Shown: positions 43,989-52,673 of the stretch, one piece after another | Position numbering within the stretch: position 1 is the stretch's first letter | How the letters are laid out: every line of letters starts with the position of its first letter | NCBI GenBank assembly: GCA_023662725.1 | Contig: JAMPIL010000001.1 | Location: forward strand, 1,196,449 to 1,260,448 | Length of the DNA: 64,000 bases | Reading direction: 5' to 3' | DNA from: Ruminococcus flavefaciens | GTDB taxonomy: Bacteria > Bacillota > Clostridia > Oscillospirales > Ruminococcaceae | The notes under the pieces: model-generated | Told to the model about the DNA's origin: nothing | The model's database searches: none | Seen by the model: only the letters and a program-made list of their open reading frames with translations | Program-made: the position numbers and the translations under genes

Positions 43989-44822
43989 ATGAGTGATACA
44001 GAGCGCAATCTTATAAAAATATATCTTAACAGAATATCGTATAATTATCCGGAGATACCCAAGGTTCCTGATATTGAGGCTTTATCCGATGCTATCGGAA
44101 CTTTCCGTCGTGTTTTCGGGATAAGCAGCGATGAGGATACCGATGACGCTGTTATTCTCAAAATCAAGGAAATTTATGCTTCAATCAAAAAATTATCAGA
44201 ACTCTATAAAATTGCAGACGAGCTTGAAGGCATTCCGGCTCAGTTTCCAGGAGAACTTCACAAAGGAAGCGAAGGTGAATCTGTAAAGCTTATGCAGCTA
44301 TGGCTGTCGGCTGCCGGCAATTTTTATCCGTCAGTTCCGGAAATAAAAGTTACCGGAATCTTTGACGAAGAAACCGAAAATGCGCTTAAAGCCTTTCAAC
44401 ACGTTTTTGAACTCAATGAAACAGGAAGAGCCGACCGCACTTCATGGAACACACTGTACACAGCTTATAGGAGCATTATAAAAGCTCCGGACATAAATGA
44501 TATTCCGCACACCGATCCATTCGGCTCATCCATACTGCGTGAAGGTATTTCCGACAGGAATGTTCGTATTCTACAAGAATATATCAACCTTATAAATGAA
44601 ACCCTCGAACTTTCTCCTATATTAAAAGAAACAGGATATTTCGGAGCTTTAACGGCTCAGGCAGTTTCTCAGCTTCAGCAGATTCTCGGTCTTTCTCCCG
44701 ACGGAATAGTAAATCATGATACCTGGAACGCCATTGCAGAGCTTTATTCGGATATTATTCTCGGAAATATAAAAAAACCGTTTCAGTTCGCAGGTTACAC
44801 TATTGAAGAAAATGCCGTATAA
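43989..44822 (+). CDS. Peptidoglycan-binding-domain repeat protein without signal peptide
   Basis: 277 residues comprising three PG_binding_1-like helical units: a degenerate one (about 10-75), LHKGSEGESVKLMQLWLSAA (about 95-160) and LREGISDRNVRILQEYIN (about 190-260), with GLSPDGIVNHDTWNAI closing the last. These units usually bind peptidoglycan stems. No signal peptide or catalytic domain is visible, so the protein is either exported by another route, cytoplasmic, or released in the mother cell to coat or cortex; the last is a guess from the germination genes elsewhere in the window. AAGGAG is 12 bases upstream of the start. Confidence 0.75.
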   Translation: MSDTERNLIKIYLNRISYNYPEIPKVPDIEALSDAIGTFRRVFGISSDEDTDDAVILKIKEIYASIKKLSELYKIADELEGIPAQFPGELHKGSEGESVKLMQLWLSAAGNFYPSVPEIKVTGIFDEETENALKAFQHVFELNETGRADRTSWNTLYTAYRSIIKAPDINDIPHTDPFGSSILREGISDRNVRILQEYINLINETLELSPILKETGYFGALTAQAVSQLQQILGLSPDGIVNHDTWNAIAELYSDIILGNIKKPFQFAGYTIEENAV

Positions 44823-44867
44823 TCTTGTATATATATAACTATGTTAAAAATATATCACAGTATGCTA

Positions 44868-44896
44868 TTGACAGTTTGACAAAAATAATATATAAT
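44868..44896 (+). promoter_or_regulatory. pckG promoter
   Basis: TTGACA (44868-44873), a 17-base spacer and TATAAT (44891-44896): both boxes are perfect consensus, as expected for a strongly expressed central metabolic gene. A second TTGACA at 44876-44881 is too close to be used. Confidence 0.85.
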
Positions 44897-44972
44897 AGTA
44901 TTAGAGATACGATTGAATTTTTTCAGTTGTATTGAATATATTTGCTAAATGATTTATAGGAGGTATAATACG

Positions 44973-46775
44973 ATGTCACTTACAAAGAATCCTAACGTAT
45001 TAAAGTGGGTTGACGAAATGATCGCCCTCTGTCAGCCTGATCAGGTTGTTTGGATCGACGGCTCAGCTGAACAGCTCGCTGCTCTCAGAAAGGAAGCTAT
45101 CGAAACAGGCGAAATGATCGAGCTTAATCAGGAAAAGCTCCCGGGATGTCTCTACCACAGAACAAATCCTAACGATGTTGCTCGTGTTGAGGACAGAACT
45201 TTCATCTGTACAAGAAATAAAGAGGACGCAGGCCCGACAAACAACTGGTGCGATCCTCAGGAAATGTACGCTAAGCTCGGCAAGCTCTACGACGGAGTTA
45301 TGAAGGGCAGAACTATGTACGTTATCCCTTATTCTATGGGACCTATCGGTTCTCCTCTCGCTAAGGTCGGCGTTGAAGTTACAGATTCTATCTACGTTGT
45401 ACTTAATATGAACATCATGACAAGAATGGGCGCTGACGCTTTCAAGAACCTCGGCGACGAGTCCAACGACTTCGTTAGAGGTCTCCACTCTAAGGCTGAC
45501 GTTAATCCTGACGAGAGATATATCGTCCAGTTCCCAGAGGATAACACAATCTGGTCTATCAACTCTGCTTACGGCGGAAACGTTCTTCTCGGCAAAAAGT
45601 GCTTCGCTCTTCGTATCGCTTCTTTCCAGGGTAAGAATGAAGGCTGGATGGCTGAGCATATGCTTATCCTCGGCGTTAAGAAGCCAAACGGAGAAGTTAA
45701 GTATATCACTGCTGCTTTCCCGTCTGCCTGCGGTAAGACAAACCTTGCTATGCTTATTCCTCCGGAGGGATATAAAAAGGACGGCTACGAAGTATTCACA
45801 GTCGGCGACGATATCGCTTGGATGAAGCCTGGCGAGGACGGCAGACTTTATGCTATCAACCCTGAAAACGGTTTCTTCGGCGTTGCTCCAGGAACTAACG
45901 AAAAGTCTAACCCGAATGCTCTCCACTGCGCAATGAAGGATACTATCTTCACAAACGTTGCTATCAATAATGATGACAACACTGTATGGTGGGAGAAGCT
46001 CGATAAGAATCCTCCTGTTAACGCTACAGAGTGGAAGGGCGCTAAGGTTAACGGCGTTGAATACACAGAAGCAGGAAACACTCTTGCTCATCCTAACTCA
46101 AGATTTACTGCTCCGGCTACAAACTGCCCATGCATTTCTTCTGAGTTCAACAATCCTGCAGGTGTTCCGATCTCCGCTATCATCTTCGGCGGAAGAAGAG
46201 CTTCTACAACTCCTCTCGTATATCAGTCATTCGACTGGACTCACGGTACATACATCGGTTCTGCTGTTTCTTCTGAAACAACTGCTGCTGCTACAGGCGC
46301 TGTAGGCGTACTCCGTCACGATCCTATGGCTATGAAGCCGTTCATCGGCTACAATGTCGGCGATTACTGGGCTCACTGGCTCGAAATGGGCGAAAAGCTC
46401 GGCGATAAGGCTCCTAAGATCTTCAACGTTAACTGGTTCAAGCAGGATGAAAACGGAAACTTCATCTGGCCTGGTTTCGGCGACAACATGAGAGTTCTCG
46501 ACTGGATCATCAAGAGATGTGAAGGCACTGTTGACGCTGACGAAACAGCTATCGGTTACCTTCCTAAGAAGGGTGATATCAACGTTGAGGGCATCGAGGA
46601 TGAAGTTACTTCCGAAGTTATGGATAAGCTCCTCGCTGTTGACAAGGATCTCTGGAAGAAGGAAATTGCAGAGATGAGAAGATATTACACTGACGATATC
46701 GCTGCTAAGGGCGGAAAGATCCCACAGGCTCTTTATGATGAGCTTGATAAGATCGAAGCTAACCTTAACAAGTAA
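44973..46775 (+). CDS. pckG: Phosphoenolpyruvate carboxykinase (GTP)
   Basis: 600 residues, the usual length of the GTP-dependent form. The P-loop is in FPSACGKTNLAML, the Mn/substrate region includes FTVGDDIAWMKPGEDGRLYAIN split motifs, and IFGGRRASTTPLVYQ and FNVNWFKQDENG match the family. It interconverts oxaloacetate and PEP; in rumen fibre degraders it mainly fixes CO2 on PEP toward succinate. Start at 44973 after AGGAGG; the in-frame upstream codons include the ribosome site. Codon use (AAG, GTT, CTC, few rare codons) is more biased than in neighbours, in line with high expression. Confidence 0.97.
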   Translation: MSLTKNPNVLKWVDEMIALCQPDQVVWIDGSAEQLAALRKEAIETGEMIELNQEKLPGCLYHRTNPNDVARVEDRTFICTRNKEDAGPTNNWCDPQEMYAKLGKLYDGVMKGRTMYVIPYSMGPIGSPLAKVGVEVTDSIYVVLNMNIMTRMGADAFKNLGDESNDFVRGLHSKADVNPDERYIVQFPEDNTIWSINSAYGGNVLLGKKCFALRIASFQGKNEGWMAEHMLILGVKKPNGEVKYITAAFPSACGKTNLAMLIPPEGYKKDGYEVFTVGDDIAWMKPGEDGRLYAINPENGFFGVAPGTNEKSNPNALHCAMKDTIFTNVAINNDDNTVWWEKLDKNPPVNATEWKGAKVNGVEYTEAGNTLAHPNSRFTAPATNCPCISSEFNNPAGVPISAIIFGGRRASTTPLVYQSFDWTHGTYIGSAVSSETTAAATGAVGVLRHDPMAMKPFIGYNVGDYWAHWLEMGEKLGDKAPKIFNVNWFKQDENGNFIWPGFGDNMRVLDWIIKRCEGTVDADETAIGYLPKKGDINVEGIEDEVTSEVMDKLLAVDKDLWKKEIAEMRRYYTDDIAAKGGKIPQALYDELDKIEANLNK

Positions 46776-46797
46776 TTTCGATAAAATCATAAAAATT

Positions 46798-46824
46798 AAG
46801 CTCCCCTTTTCGGGGAGCTTTTTT
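46798..46824. terminator. pckG terminator (bidirectional)
   Basis: AAGCTCCCC and GGGGAGCTT form a 9-bp stem with a five-base loop and a six-T run on the plus strand. The convergent DUF2752 stop overlaps the T run. Confidence 0.88.
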
Positions 46825-47227
46825 ATGTACATAACGTAAGTATCGGAATAAAGTTTCTTAAAAGATAATAGAGAGTCAAGAAAGTCAGAATAAATGTTAA
46901 TACCCAATATTTTCTTGGAATTATATGTTTCTCAACTCCAAAAGCGCAAATAGAACACTCGATATAAAATAATACCACAAACACCAAAAGCAAAATTGGA
47001 GTTATATTATATCTCATCGAAATTAAAATATCTCCCCTAAAAAGAGCCTTGATACTTCTCGTATTGCCGCAAGCAGGACAAAGATATCCAGTTCGATTAT
47101 AAAACTGACATTCCGGAAGAAATCGGCTTAATTCAATAAGATATTCCTTTGATAAAAAAACTAGCAGGGTGAACACCGGTAAAATAATCACCGTAACCCC
47201 TGCTATCTTTTTCCTTAGATCTGTCAT
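46823..47227 (-). CDS. DUF2752 membrane protein
   Basis: 134 residues, three to four membrane helices and the family motif CPACGNTRSIKALFRGD (about 46-62), in which two cysteines form a CxxC facing the membrane surface. The role is unknown; DUF2752 proteins are often near small DUF4190 or Tm2-type proteins. It starts five bases after the DUF4190 stop and is probably cotranscribed with it. Confidence 0.82.
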   Translation of the reverse strand: MTDLRKKIAGVTVIILPVFTLLVFLSKEYLIELSRFLPECQFYNRTGYLCPACGNTRSIKALFRGDILISMRYNITPILLLVFVVLFYIECSICAFGVEKHIIPRKYWVLTFILTFLTLYYLLRNFIPILTLCT

Positions 47228-47232
47228 CAAGA

Positions 47233-47547
47233 TCAGAAAAGTCCTATTGTTTCAAGGATAGCTGCTCCGCTTACTATAATTATAACCGACGGAACAAGAC
47301 TTACAACGGATAAAACCAAACCTGCTATACCCATTCCCTTGCCGCCTTTTCCGCTTTTTATACCGACAGCAGCAAGAATTACTCCGATTATCGCACACGG
47401 AATAGATATGTAATACAAACAGCAGCTAAAAAGTATAGCAACAATTCCCAAAATCATTGAAGTTATCGAGCATCCGCTCACGGGGTTGTTAGACTGCTGA
47501 GGCTTATACCCATCCGGTGGCATATTATAAGGCATCTGATTATTCAT
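47233..47547 (-). CDS. DUF4190-like two-helix membrane protein
   Basis: 104 residues: a Pro/Gln/Asn-rich cytoplasmic N-terminus (YKPQQSNNPVSGC), then two Gly/Ile/Val-rich hairpin helices (about 28-60 and 68-98) separated by SGKGGKGMGIAG. This is the DUF4190 pattern. AGGAGG precedes the start. It is first in a two-gene unit with DUF2752. No function is known. Confidence 0.8.
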   Translation of the reverse strand: MNNQMPYNMPPDGYKPQQSNNPVSGCSITSMILGIVAILFSCCLYYISIPCAIIGVILAAVGIKSGKGGKGMGIAGLVLSVVSLVPSVIIIVSGAAILETIGLF

Positions 47548-47703
47548 AAAATCACCCTCCTAAAAATATTTACAAACTCAAGATTATTTTACACTGAATT
47601 TGCAAGATAATTATAAAATATTTTAATTGCAAACATATTAGAAAAATATTGTTTATTTTCATTGTGATATGAAATATAATTAATATTAGAGGAGCGTGAA
47701 ATT

Positions 47704-47883
47704 ATGTTTAAAATACAAAATACATACAACGAATACGAAAGCAAAACCGTTAGGATGCCAAAATATATGGCAGAACAACTTGCACAAATAGCATTGGATA
47801 ACAATATATCATTAAATGAACTTGTTAATCAATGTATAAAATACGCTATAGATAATCTTGAAAAACCTGAAAGTAAAAATTAA
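47704..47883 (+). CDS. Small ribbon-helix-helix (Arc/CopG-type) DNA-binding protein
   Basis: A 59-residue frame with a GAGGAG site 8 bases upstream and its own terminator. Residues 14-20 (KTVRMPK) are a typical beta strand of an RHH dimer, followed by two helices, YMAEQLAQIALDNN and SLNELVNQCIKYAID, with the G/N-x-S-L-N-E-L turn of CopG/Arc proteins. It is probably a homodimeric repressor or an antitoxin-like regulator. No toxin gene adjoins it: the upstream gene is convergent and the next gene is a CAP-dockerin protein on the other strand. Confidence 0.75.
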   Translation: MFKIQNTYNEYESKTVRMPKYMAEQLAQIALDNNISLNELVNQCIKYAIDNLEKPESKN

Positions 47884-47897
47884 TTTGCACCTAAAAG

Positions 47898-47930
47898 AAA
47901 AAACGACTGTATCTGAACGGTCGTTTTTTC
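47898..47930 (+). terminator. Terminator of the RHH gene
   Basis: AAAAAACGAC and GTCGTTTTTT form a 10-bp stem with a twelve-base loop and a T run, 14 bases after the stop. Confidence 0.8.
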
Positions 47931-47943
47931 TCTCTATAAAAAT

Positions 47944-47975
47944 AAAAAGCCGCCGCACATTGTGCGCAGCAGCTT
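47944..47975 (-). terminator. Terminator of the CAP-dockerin gene
   Basis: On the minus strand AAGCTGCTGC pairs with GCGGCGGCTT (two U-G pairs) around a nine-base loop, followed by TTTTT, 15 bases after the stop. Confidence 0.82.
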
Positions 47976-47990
47976 TTCACTCATAAATAT

Positions 47991-48788
47991 TTATAGCAGC
48001 ATATCAATTGTAACCGGAAGTTTACTATATTCGCCAAGAATATATTTGCTCAGCATTAAAACGTCCGCAGAAGTTACAGCTCCGTCTTTAAATGTATCTG
48101 CCGCTGCTATCTGAAGATCATTAAAATACACGCTCTCCTTATCTGCAACATATTTTTTCAGAAGAACAAGATCAAATGAATCAACCTGACCGTCTCCGTT
48201 CAAATCGCCTGTTGACCGTGGCACAACACGATATTTTACGGGAACTTCCTGACCATTCAGAACAACTTCGTCATCCAGAACAACAAAAATCACAGACCAA
48301 TACCATTTTCTGTCGCTGTTAGGTTCATACGAAAGACCAACGCCGAAATGAGTTACTTTATCGCTTGTTATTGCATTCCAGTGAACCTCGGAGCTTTTCC
48401 AAGCTTTAAAAACAAGATCAACGTTTGAGCTTCCTCTTGCAAGTATCTCATCGGCAGAATTCCACGGAACAAGCGTGCGGTCAATAATCGACACCCAGCT
48501 GTTGCCGTCAGGACGAATATGGTCATAATTCTCCAGAAGCTCTCTTGAACGAGTTCTTGCAACATCGTTAAGATAAGGAACGATATACAATGGTTTAAGC
48601 CCCAGTTCCAGCCGTGCTTCGTTAATTTTCAGTGCCATTTCGTTTTCTATGGACGAAAGTTCCTCAGACGCTGCATTTGTTGAATCAACAGATGTTTCAA
48701 CATTAAAACAAGCCATGCAAACAACTGTCAGTATAAAAGCCAAGACAACCGAAGTAAATTTTTTTAATATATTATTTGTTTTCTCCAT
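47991..48788 (-). CDS. Secreted CAP/SCP-domain protein with C-terminal dockerin
   Basis: 265 residues: signal sequence (to about 35; a Cys at the end of the helix could be a lipobox variant but lacks the usual context), a CAP domain (about 45-185) with LNEARLELGLKPLYIVPYLN-like features written as INEARLELGL, ARTRSRELLENYDHIRPDG and WKSSEVHWNAI, and a dockerin (about 197-262) with TGDLNGDGQVDSFDLVLLKK and a second EF-like repeat. The dockerin predicts attachment to the cellulosome. CAP proteins have varied or unknown roles. The start follows GAGGTGG by 8 bases. It is monocistronic. Confidence 0.88.
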   Translation of the reverse strand: MEKTNNILKKFTSVVLAFILTVVCMACFNVETSVDSTNAASEELSSIENEMALKINEARLELGLKPLYIVPYLNDVARTRSRELLENYDHIRPDGNSWVSIIDRTLVPWNSADEILARGSSNVDLVFKAWKSSEVHWNAITSDKVTHFGVGLSYEPNSDRKWYWSVIFVVLDDEVVLNGQEVPVKYRVVPRSTGDLNGDGQVDSFDLVLLKKYVADKESVYFNDLQIAAADTFKDGAVTSADVLMLSKYILGEYSKLPVTIDMLL

Positions 48789-49050
48789 TCTTTCCACCTC
48801 ATGCAAACTATTGAAATAAAATATTAAACCAACTCTAAATCCGCTATTTTACAATAAAAACATTGTAGCATATTTTTCCTGATTTGAAAATAGAAAACAT
48901 ATTTTTTCAGCAATTCACACAATAAATTTCAGCAGTTTGCATAATCTAATTATACTAATAGTAAATTTTTTTCTATTTTATCCCTTATGACAAAACAGAA
49001 TCACGGCTTATATAGACAAACGTATAATCTTTTACTTATCCGTAATATGC

Positions 49051-49079
49051 TTGACAAAACCACCAATTTATAGTAAAAT
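49051..49079 (+). promoter_or_regulatory. CPBP protease gene promoter
   Basis: TTGACA (49051-49056), a 17-base spacer and TAAAAT (49074-49079), 32 bases before the start. The 322-base gap 48789-49110 holds this promoter and a poorly defined one for the CAP gene; nothing else is seen. Confidence 0.75.
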
Positions 49080-49110
49080 TATTACATATCTGAAAAAGGA
49101 GGATATCAAT

Positions 49111-50082
49111 ATGCTAACTCTTAAACCAAAAATGTTTGAAGAATCCTCAAAATCACACGCTTCTCCGAATATATGGATACAGCTTGCGATTTTTATTGTG
49201 GTCTTTTTTATAATATTCATATTTGAGTCGATTATTCCGTCCATTCTCACCGTTCCACGCCTTATGAAAGAACTAAGTGTAGATCAGGCTTTTCTCAACG
49301 GAGCAAAAAAGCTTACTCTGGAAGAATCAATGAAAATGGCAGAAAGCTACTCCAATCTACCGGAAATAATGATACCAACACTCCTGACAACCGTTTTCGG
49401 AACTCTTGCAAGCATTTTCTACTGTCGGTGCGTAGAGATGAGACCTGTACGTTCCATGGGTTTCAGAAAACGAAAGGCTTTGCCTCATTATTTTCTCGGT
49501 CTTGCCGTGGGAACACTGATGATGACTGCAATTACGCTCCTCACTGTTTTAAGCGGAGCAAACAGCATAAAGCTCTGCTCGGAAATCAATTTCGGACTTA
49601 TCGGTCTTTATCTTCTTGGATTTGTAGTTCAGGGAATGAGTGAAGAAGTCATTTTCCGTGGATATCTTATGACTACTGTTGGCGGACATCATAGTCCTCT
49701 TCTTGCCATCGGAATAAGTTCTGCCGCATTCGGACTCGCTCATTCGGCCAATCCGGGAATAAGTCCTCTCGCTATGCTCAATCTTATTCTATTCGGAGTA
49801 TTTGCAGCACTTTACATTATACTATTCGACGATATATGGGGAGCCTGTGCGATTCATTCTGTCTGGAATTTCACTCAGGGCAACGTCTATGGAATCAGCG
49901 TAAGCGGTTCCGGAAACACGGAATCCATATTCCGTACAACGTCGCAGTCTTCTCACGCTTTTCTTACCGGAGGCAAATTCGGTATCGAGGGAAGTATTTT
50001 CACAACGCTCATTCTCACCGCCGGAATATTCCTGATAATTTTAAGGATAAAAAAATCCTCTGCGGAACATTCACCTGCATAA
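49111..50082 (+). CDS. CPBP-family intramembrane metalloprotease
   Basis: 323 residues with about eight membrane helices. The CPBP/Abi signatures are present: EEVIFRGYLM (Glu-Glu and Arg), FGLAHSANPG (His) and HSVWNF (His). The family contains the Rce1 CAAX protease; in bacteria members process membrane proteins or protect against self-made bacteriocins, and no bacteriocin gene is nearby. Start at 49111 after AGGAGG; an upstream frame extension runs through the promoter and is discarded. Confidence 0.9.
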   Translation: MLTLKPKMFEESSKSHASPNIWIQLAIFIVVFFIIFIFESIIPSILTVPRLMKELSVDQAFLNGAKKLTLEESMKMAESYSNLPEIMIPTLLTTVFGTLASIFYCRCVEMRPVRSMGFRKRKALPHYFLGLAVGTLMMTAITLLTVLSGANSIKLCSEINFGLIGLYLLGFVVQGMSEEVIFRGYLMTTVGGHHSPLLAIGISSAAFGLAHSANPGISPLAMLNLILFGVFAALYIILFDDIWGACAIHSVWNFTQGNVYGISVSGSGNTESIFRTTSQSSHAFLTGGKFGIEGSIFTTLILTAGIFLIILRIKKSSAEHSPA

Positions 50083-50090
50083 AACAGAAA

Positions 50091-50128
50091 GTCTGCTGTA
50101 CTTTTTGAAGTACGGCAGACCGTTTTTT
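50091..50128 (+). terminator. CPBP gene terminator
   Basis: GTCTGCTGTAC and GTACGGCAGAC form an 11-bp stem (one U-G) with an eight-base loop, then TTTTTT. It shares its core with terminators at 22891 and 31145. Confidence 0.88.
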
Positions 50129-50129
50129 C

Positions 50130-51452
50130 TTAACTGCTTTTTCTGAAATTTGTATCTGTAAGGATTCTTGCAAAAATAAGTCCCAAAGGAAGTGCAAGAA
50201 CTATTAAAAACGCTTTACTCAGCCATAAACCGCCAGTGGCAATATTATTTAGTCCAATAAAATAAATACCCTTATACATAAACATTCCGGGAACCATTAT
50301 AACTATTGACGGAACTGTAAGAGTTATTCTCGGATATCCCACCTTGATCTTTATCGCAGAAGCAAGCAGACCTGCTGTCAGCGCTCCTACAAAAGCCGCC
50401 GCACTTACCGGAATATTGGTAAAATCAATAAGTTCCAGTCTTAACGTATTGGCTATCATACCTATCAGACCGGCTGTAACCGCCATTTTTCTTCTGCTGT
50501 TGAAGAGGAACGAAAAGCCGTAAACTCCGCAGAAGCTTGCAATAAGACGGAATATGAGCTGTAAAACCGGATTGATCTCAATCTCGGAGAAATCCGACGG
50601 CGCAAAATCAAATGCCAACGCTGTCAGCCAACCGGTAAGCGTCGCCATGATTATTATAAGAAGAGCATACATTATACGTTCCATTCCCGAACGCAGATCA
50701 AGTTTGGCAAGATCGATCCCGCCCGTTATAAGCGGAAATCCAGGTATAACGAAAAGCATCGAGCAGATATATCCCGCCTGATGGACCGCAGATACATCCA
50801 GAACCGTTTCTGCCAGCTTCATAAGCAGTACATATGTACAACAAGCAGCCGCAACTCCTCCTGCAACGTTGGCAAGCAGAGTTATATGACGCTCCAGAAG
50901 CTTTTTGCGTACGAACTGTCCAACGCCTGCTCCGAAGAATGCGAGTATCATCTCGACTATTCCTCCGCCCAGCAGAAACGTAAATCCGCAGCAGGCAAGC
51001 GCAGAAGCAAGCGCAAGATTCCATGCCTTATAATTTGCCGGAAGCGATTGTATTTTGTCGAGAATCATATGAAACTGTTCGACAGAATATTTTCCGGCTC
51101 TTTCACTGAAGCCGTCTGCGAAACGTTCAATAGAATTTAGTTTATCTGTATTTACTCCGGTAGTGCTTAACGAAATCGCATTTGTATACGTTTCGCCGTT
51201 CTCAACGCAGGTATACGCAATTGAAAGAAGTCCTATATCTGCATTGCAGACTATATTCAAGGCTCTTGCAATTTTATTCATCGAAGCCCTTACTCTCCAT
51301 GCGCCTGTTCCGACTGAAAGCATCATCAGTCCCACACGTCCGACGAGTGTTGCTTTTTCTTTCAGAGTGGCATTTACAGCCGGTGAATTACTTTCCTGAT
51401 CGATGATATCGTGCCATTCGATCGTCATATGCTGTTTACGGAATTTGCTCAT
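50130..51452 (-). CDS. Threonine/serine exporter (ThrE family, both domains fused)
   Basis: 440 residues. A cytoplasmic N-terminal domain (about 1-135), then about ten membrane helices in two blocks that correspond to the ThrE (PF06738) and ThrE_2/DUF3815 halves, often separate proteins in Firmicutes. MLSVGTGAWRVRASM and FPLITGGIDLAKLDLRSG are typical. ThrE exports threonine and serine with proton motive force. AAAGGAG precedes the start. It lies 23 bases after the ldh stop and may be cotranscribed with ldh. Confidence 0.88.
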   Translation of the reverse strand: MSKFRKQHMTIEWHDIIDQESNSPAVNATLKEKATLVGRVGLMMLSVGTGAWRVRASMNKIARALNIVCNADIGLLSIAYTCVENGETYTNAISLSTTGVNTDKLNSIERFADGFSERAGKYSVEQFHMILDKIQSLPANYKAWNLALASALACCGFTFLLGGGIVEMILAFFGAGVGQFVRKKLLERHITLLANVAGGVAAACCTYVLLMKLAETVLDVSAVHQAGYICSMLFVIPGFPLITGGIDLAKLDLRSGMERIMYALLIIIMATLTGWLTALAFDFAPSDFSEIEINPVLQLIFRLIASFCGVYGFSFLFNSRRKMAVTAGLIGMIANTLRLELIDFTNIPVSAAAFVGALTAGLLASAIKIKVGYPRITLTVPSIVIMVPGMFMYKGIYFIGLNNIATGGLWLSKAFLIVLALPLGLIFARILTDTNFRKSS

Positions 51453-51475
51453 TATATTCTCCTTTTAAGAGATTC

Positions 51476-52420
51476 TTATATTTCAATGCTGTTTATAGTA
51501 TTTCTTACGCAGTCTGCGCTCTTTCTGAGAAGATCTGTTTCAGCGTCTGTAAGCGGAAGCATGATCTTTCCGTGTGCGCCGTTATTTCCCACAACATTAA
51601 GTATACTGAGGCAAATATCGTCAAGACCGTATTCACCGTGAAGCATAGTCGAAACGGTCATAGTCGTATCAATTCCGGTAAGCAGACACTTGCATATGTA
51701 GCATACTGATGTTGCGACAGCATAGAAAGTAGCTCCCTTACGCTCTATAACGCTTGCACCGGACTTTCTTACATATTCCTCGACTTCGTCATAATTAAAC
51801 TGAGGTATCATGTTATCGGATTTAAGCACAGAAGCGTGGAAATCCGCTATCGGAATATTGGAAATATTTGCAAGAGACCACGGAATAAACGATGAATCTC
51901 CATGCTCGCCAAGAACGTATGCATGAACGTTATTCTGATTGATCTTGTAATACTCGGAAATTCTGGTGCGGAGTCGGGAAGTATCGAGGATCGTTCCGGA
52001 ACCGATTATCTTATTATCGGGAATACCTGAACGCTTGCAGAAAACATAGGTCATAACGTCAACAGGATTGCTTACTATAAGGTAAGTTGTTTCGCCTGCG
52101 TATCTTGTGATATTGGGGATAATGCTCTTCATAACGTTCACGTTTGTCTGAGCAAGGTCAAGACGTGACTGACCGGGCTTTCGTGCAATTCCGGATGTAA
52201 TAATAACGATATCAGAACCGGCAGCATCTTCGTAACTTCCGGCGTAAACATTAAAAGGATTACAGAAAGGCGAGCCCTGTCTTATGTCTAATGCCTCGCC
52301 GAGAGCCTTTTCATTGTTGATGTCGATCATAACTATTTCGGAAGCTGTTCCGAGAAGCGAAAGCGCATATGCAATTGTTGAGCCAACGCTTCCTGAGCCT
52401 ATAATGGTAATCTTATTCAT
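51476..52420 (-). CDS. ldh: L-lactate/malate dehydrogenase family protein
   Basis: 314 residues. NAD-binding GSGSVGSTIAYALS at the N-terminus with acidic IDIN for NAD; catalytic His in GEHGDSSF; substrate Arg in ARKPGQSRLDL. The loop carries Gln in RKPGQSR, characteristic of lactate rather than malate specificity (malate enzymes have Arg there). The enzyme reduces pyruvate to L-lactate in fermentation. A good promoter and AAGGAG site precede it. Confidence 0.93.
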   Translation of the reverse strand: MNKITIIGSGSVGSTIAYALSLLGTASEIVMIDINNEKALGEALDIRQGSPFCNPFNVYAGSYEDAAGSDIVIITSGIARKPGQSRLDLAQTNVNVMKSIIPNITRYAGETTYLIVSNPVDVMTYVFCKRSGIPDNKIIGSGTILDTSRLRTRISEYYKINQNNVHAYVLGEHGDSSFIPWSLANISNIPIADFHASVLKSDNMIPQFNYDEVEEYVRKSGASVIERKGATFYAVATSVCYICKCLLTGIDTTMTVSTMLHGEYGLDDICLSILNVVGNNGAHGKIMLPLTDAETDLLRKSADCVRNTINSIEI

Positions 52421-52472
52421 AAATATTCTCCTTTTTCAGATCGTGTTCTTTTAATGATCTGCTCTGGAATAT

Positions 52473-52501
52473 ATTATATCATATTTCAAGCGATTTGTCT
52501 A
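52473..52501 (-). promoter_or_regulatory. ldh promoter
   Basis: TAGACA (52496-52501), a 17-base spacer and TATAAT (52473-52478) on the minus strand, about 55 bases before ldh. Confidence 0.65.
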
Positions 52502-52606
52502 TAAATCTGATTTAATTATAACCGTAATTTTCCATAAATTTAATACTTCTAATTTGTAGTTTGTTACAAATTGTTCAATTTTATCCATTTTATTTGCTAC
52601 AAACTA

Positions 52607-52634
52607 TTGAAATGAACGAAAAACGTGTTATAAT
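52607..52634 (+). promoter_or_regulatory. Papain-dockerin gene promoter
   Basis: TTGAAA (52607-52612), a 16-base spacer and TATAAT (52629-52634), 40 bases before the start. Just upstream, TTTGTAG, TTACAAA and CTACAAA repeats around 52553-52604 could form an operator. Confidence 0.6.
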
Positions 52635-52673
52635 ATATATAAACAAAATACATGAAAGGGAGCGAGCCGATTT

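Noticed and set aside
44876-44904. Second pckG promoter using the TTGACA at 44876
   Set aside because: No matching -10 box lies at 16-18 bases; the upstream TTGACA pairs perfectly with TATAAT at 44891.
45063-46091. A 342-codon open frame on the minus strand within pckG
   Set aside because: It is an artefact of the strong codon bias of pckG on the plus strand; the translation shows no recognisable fold.
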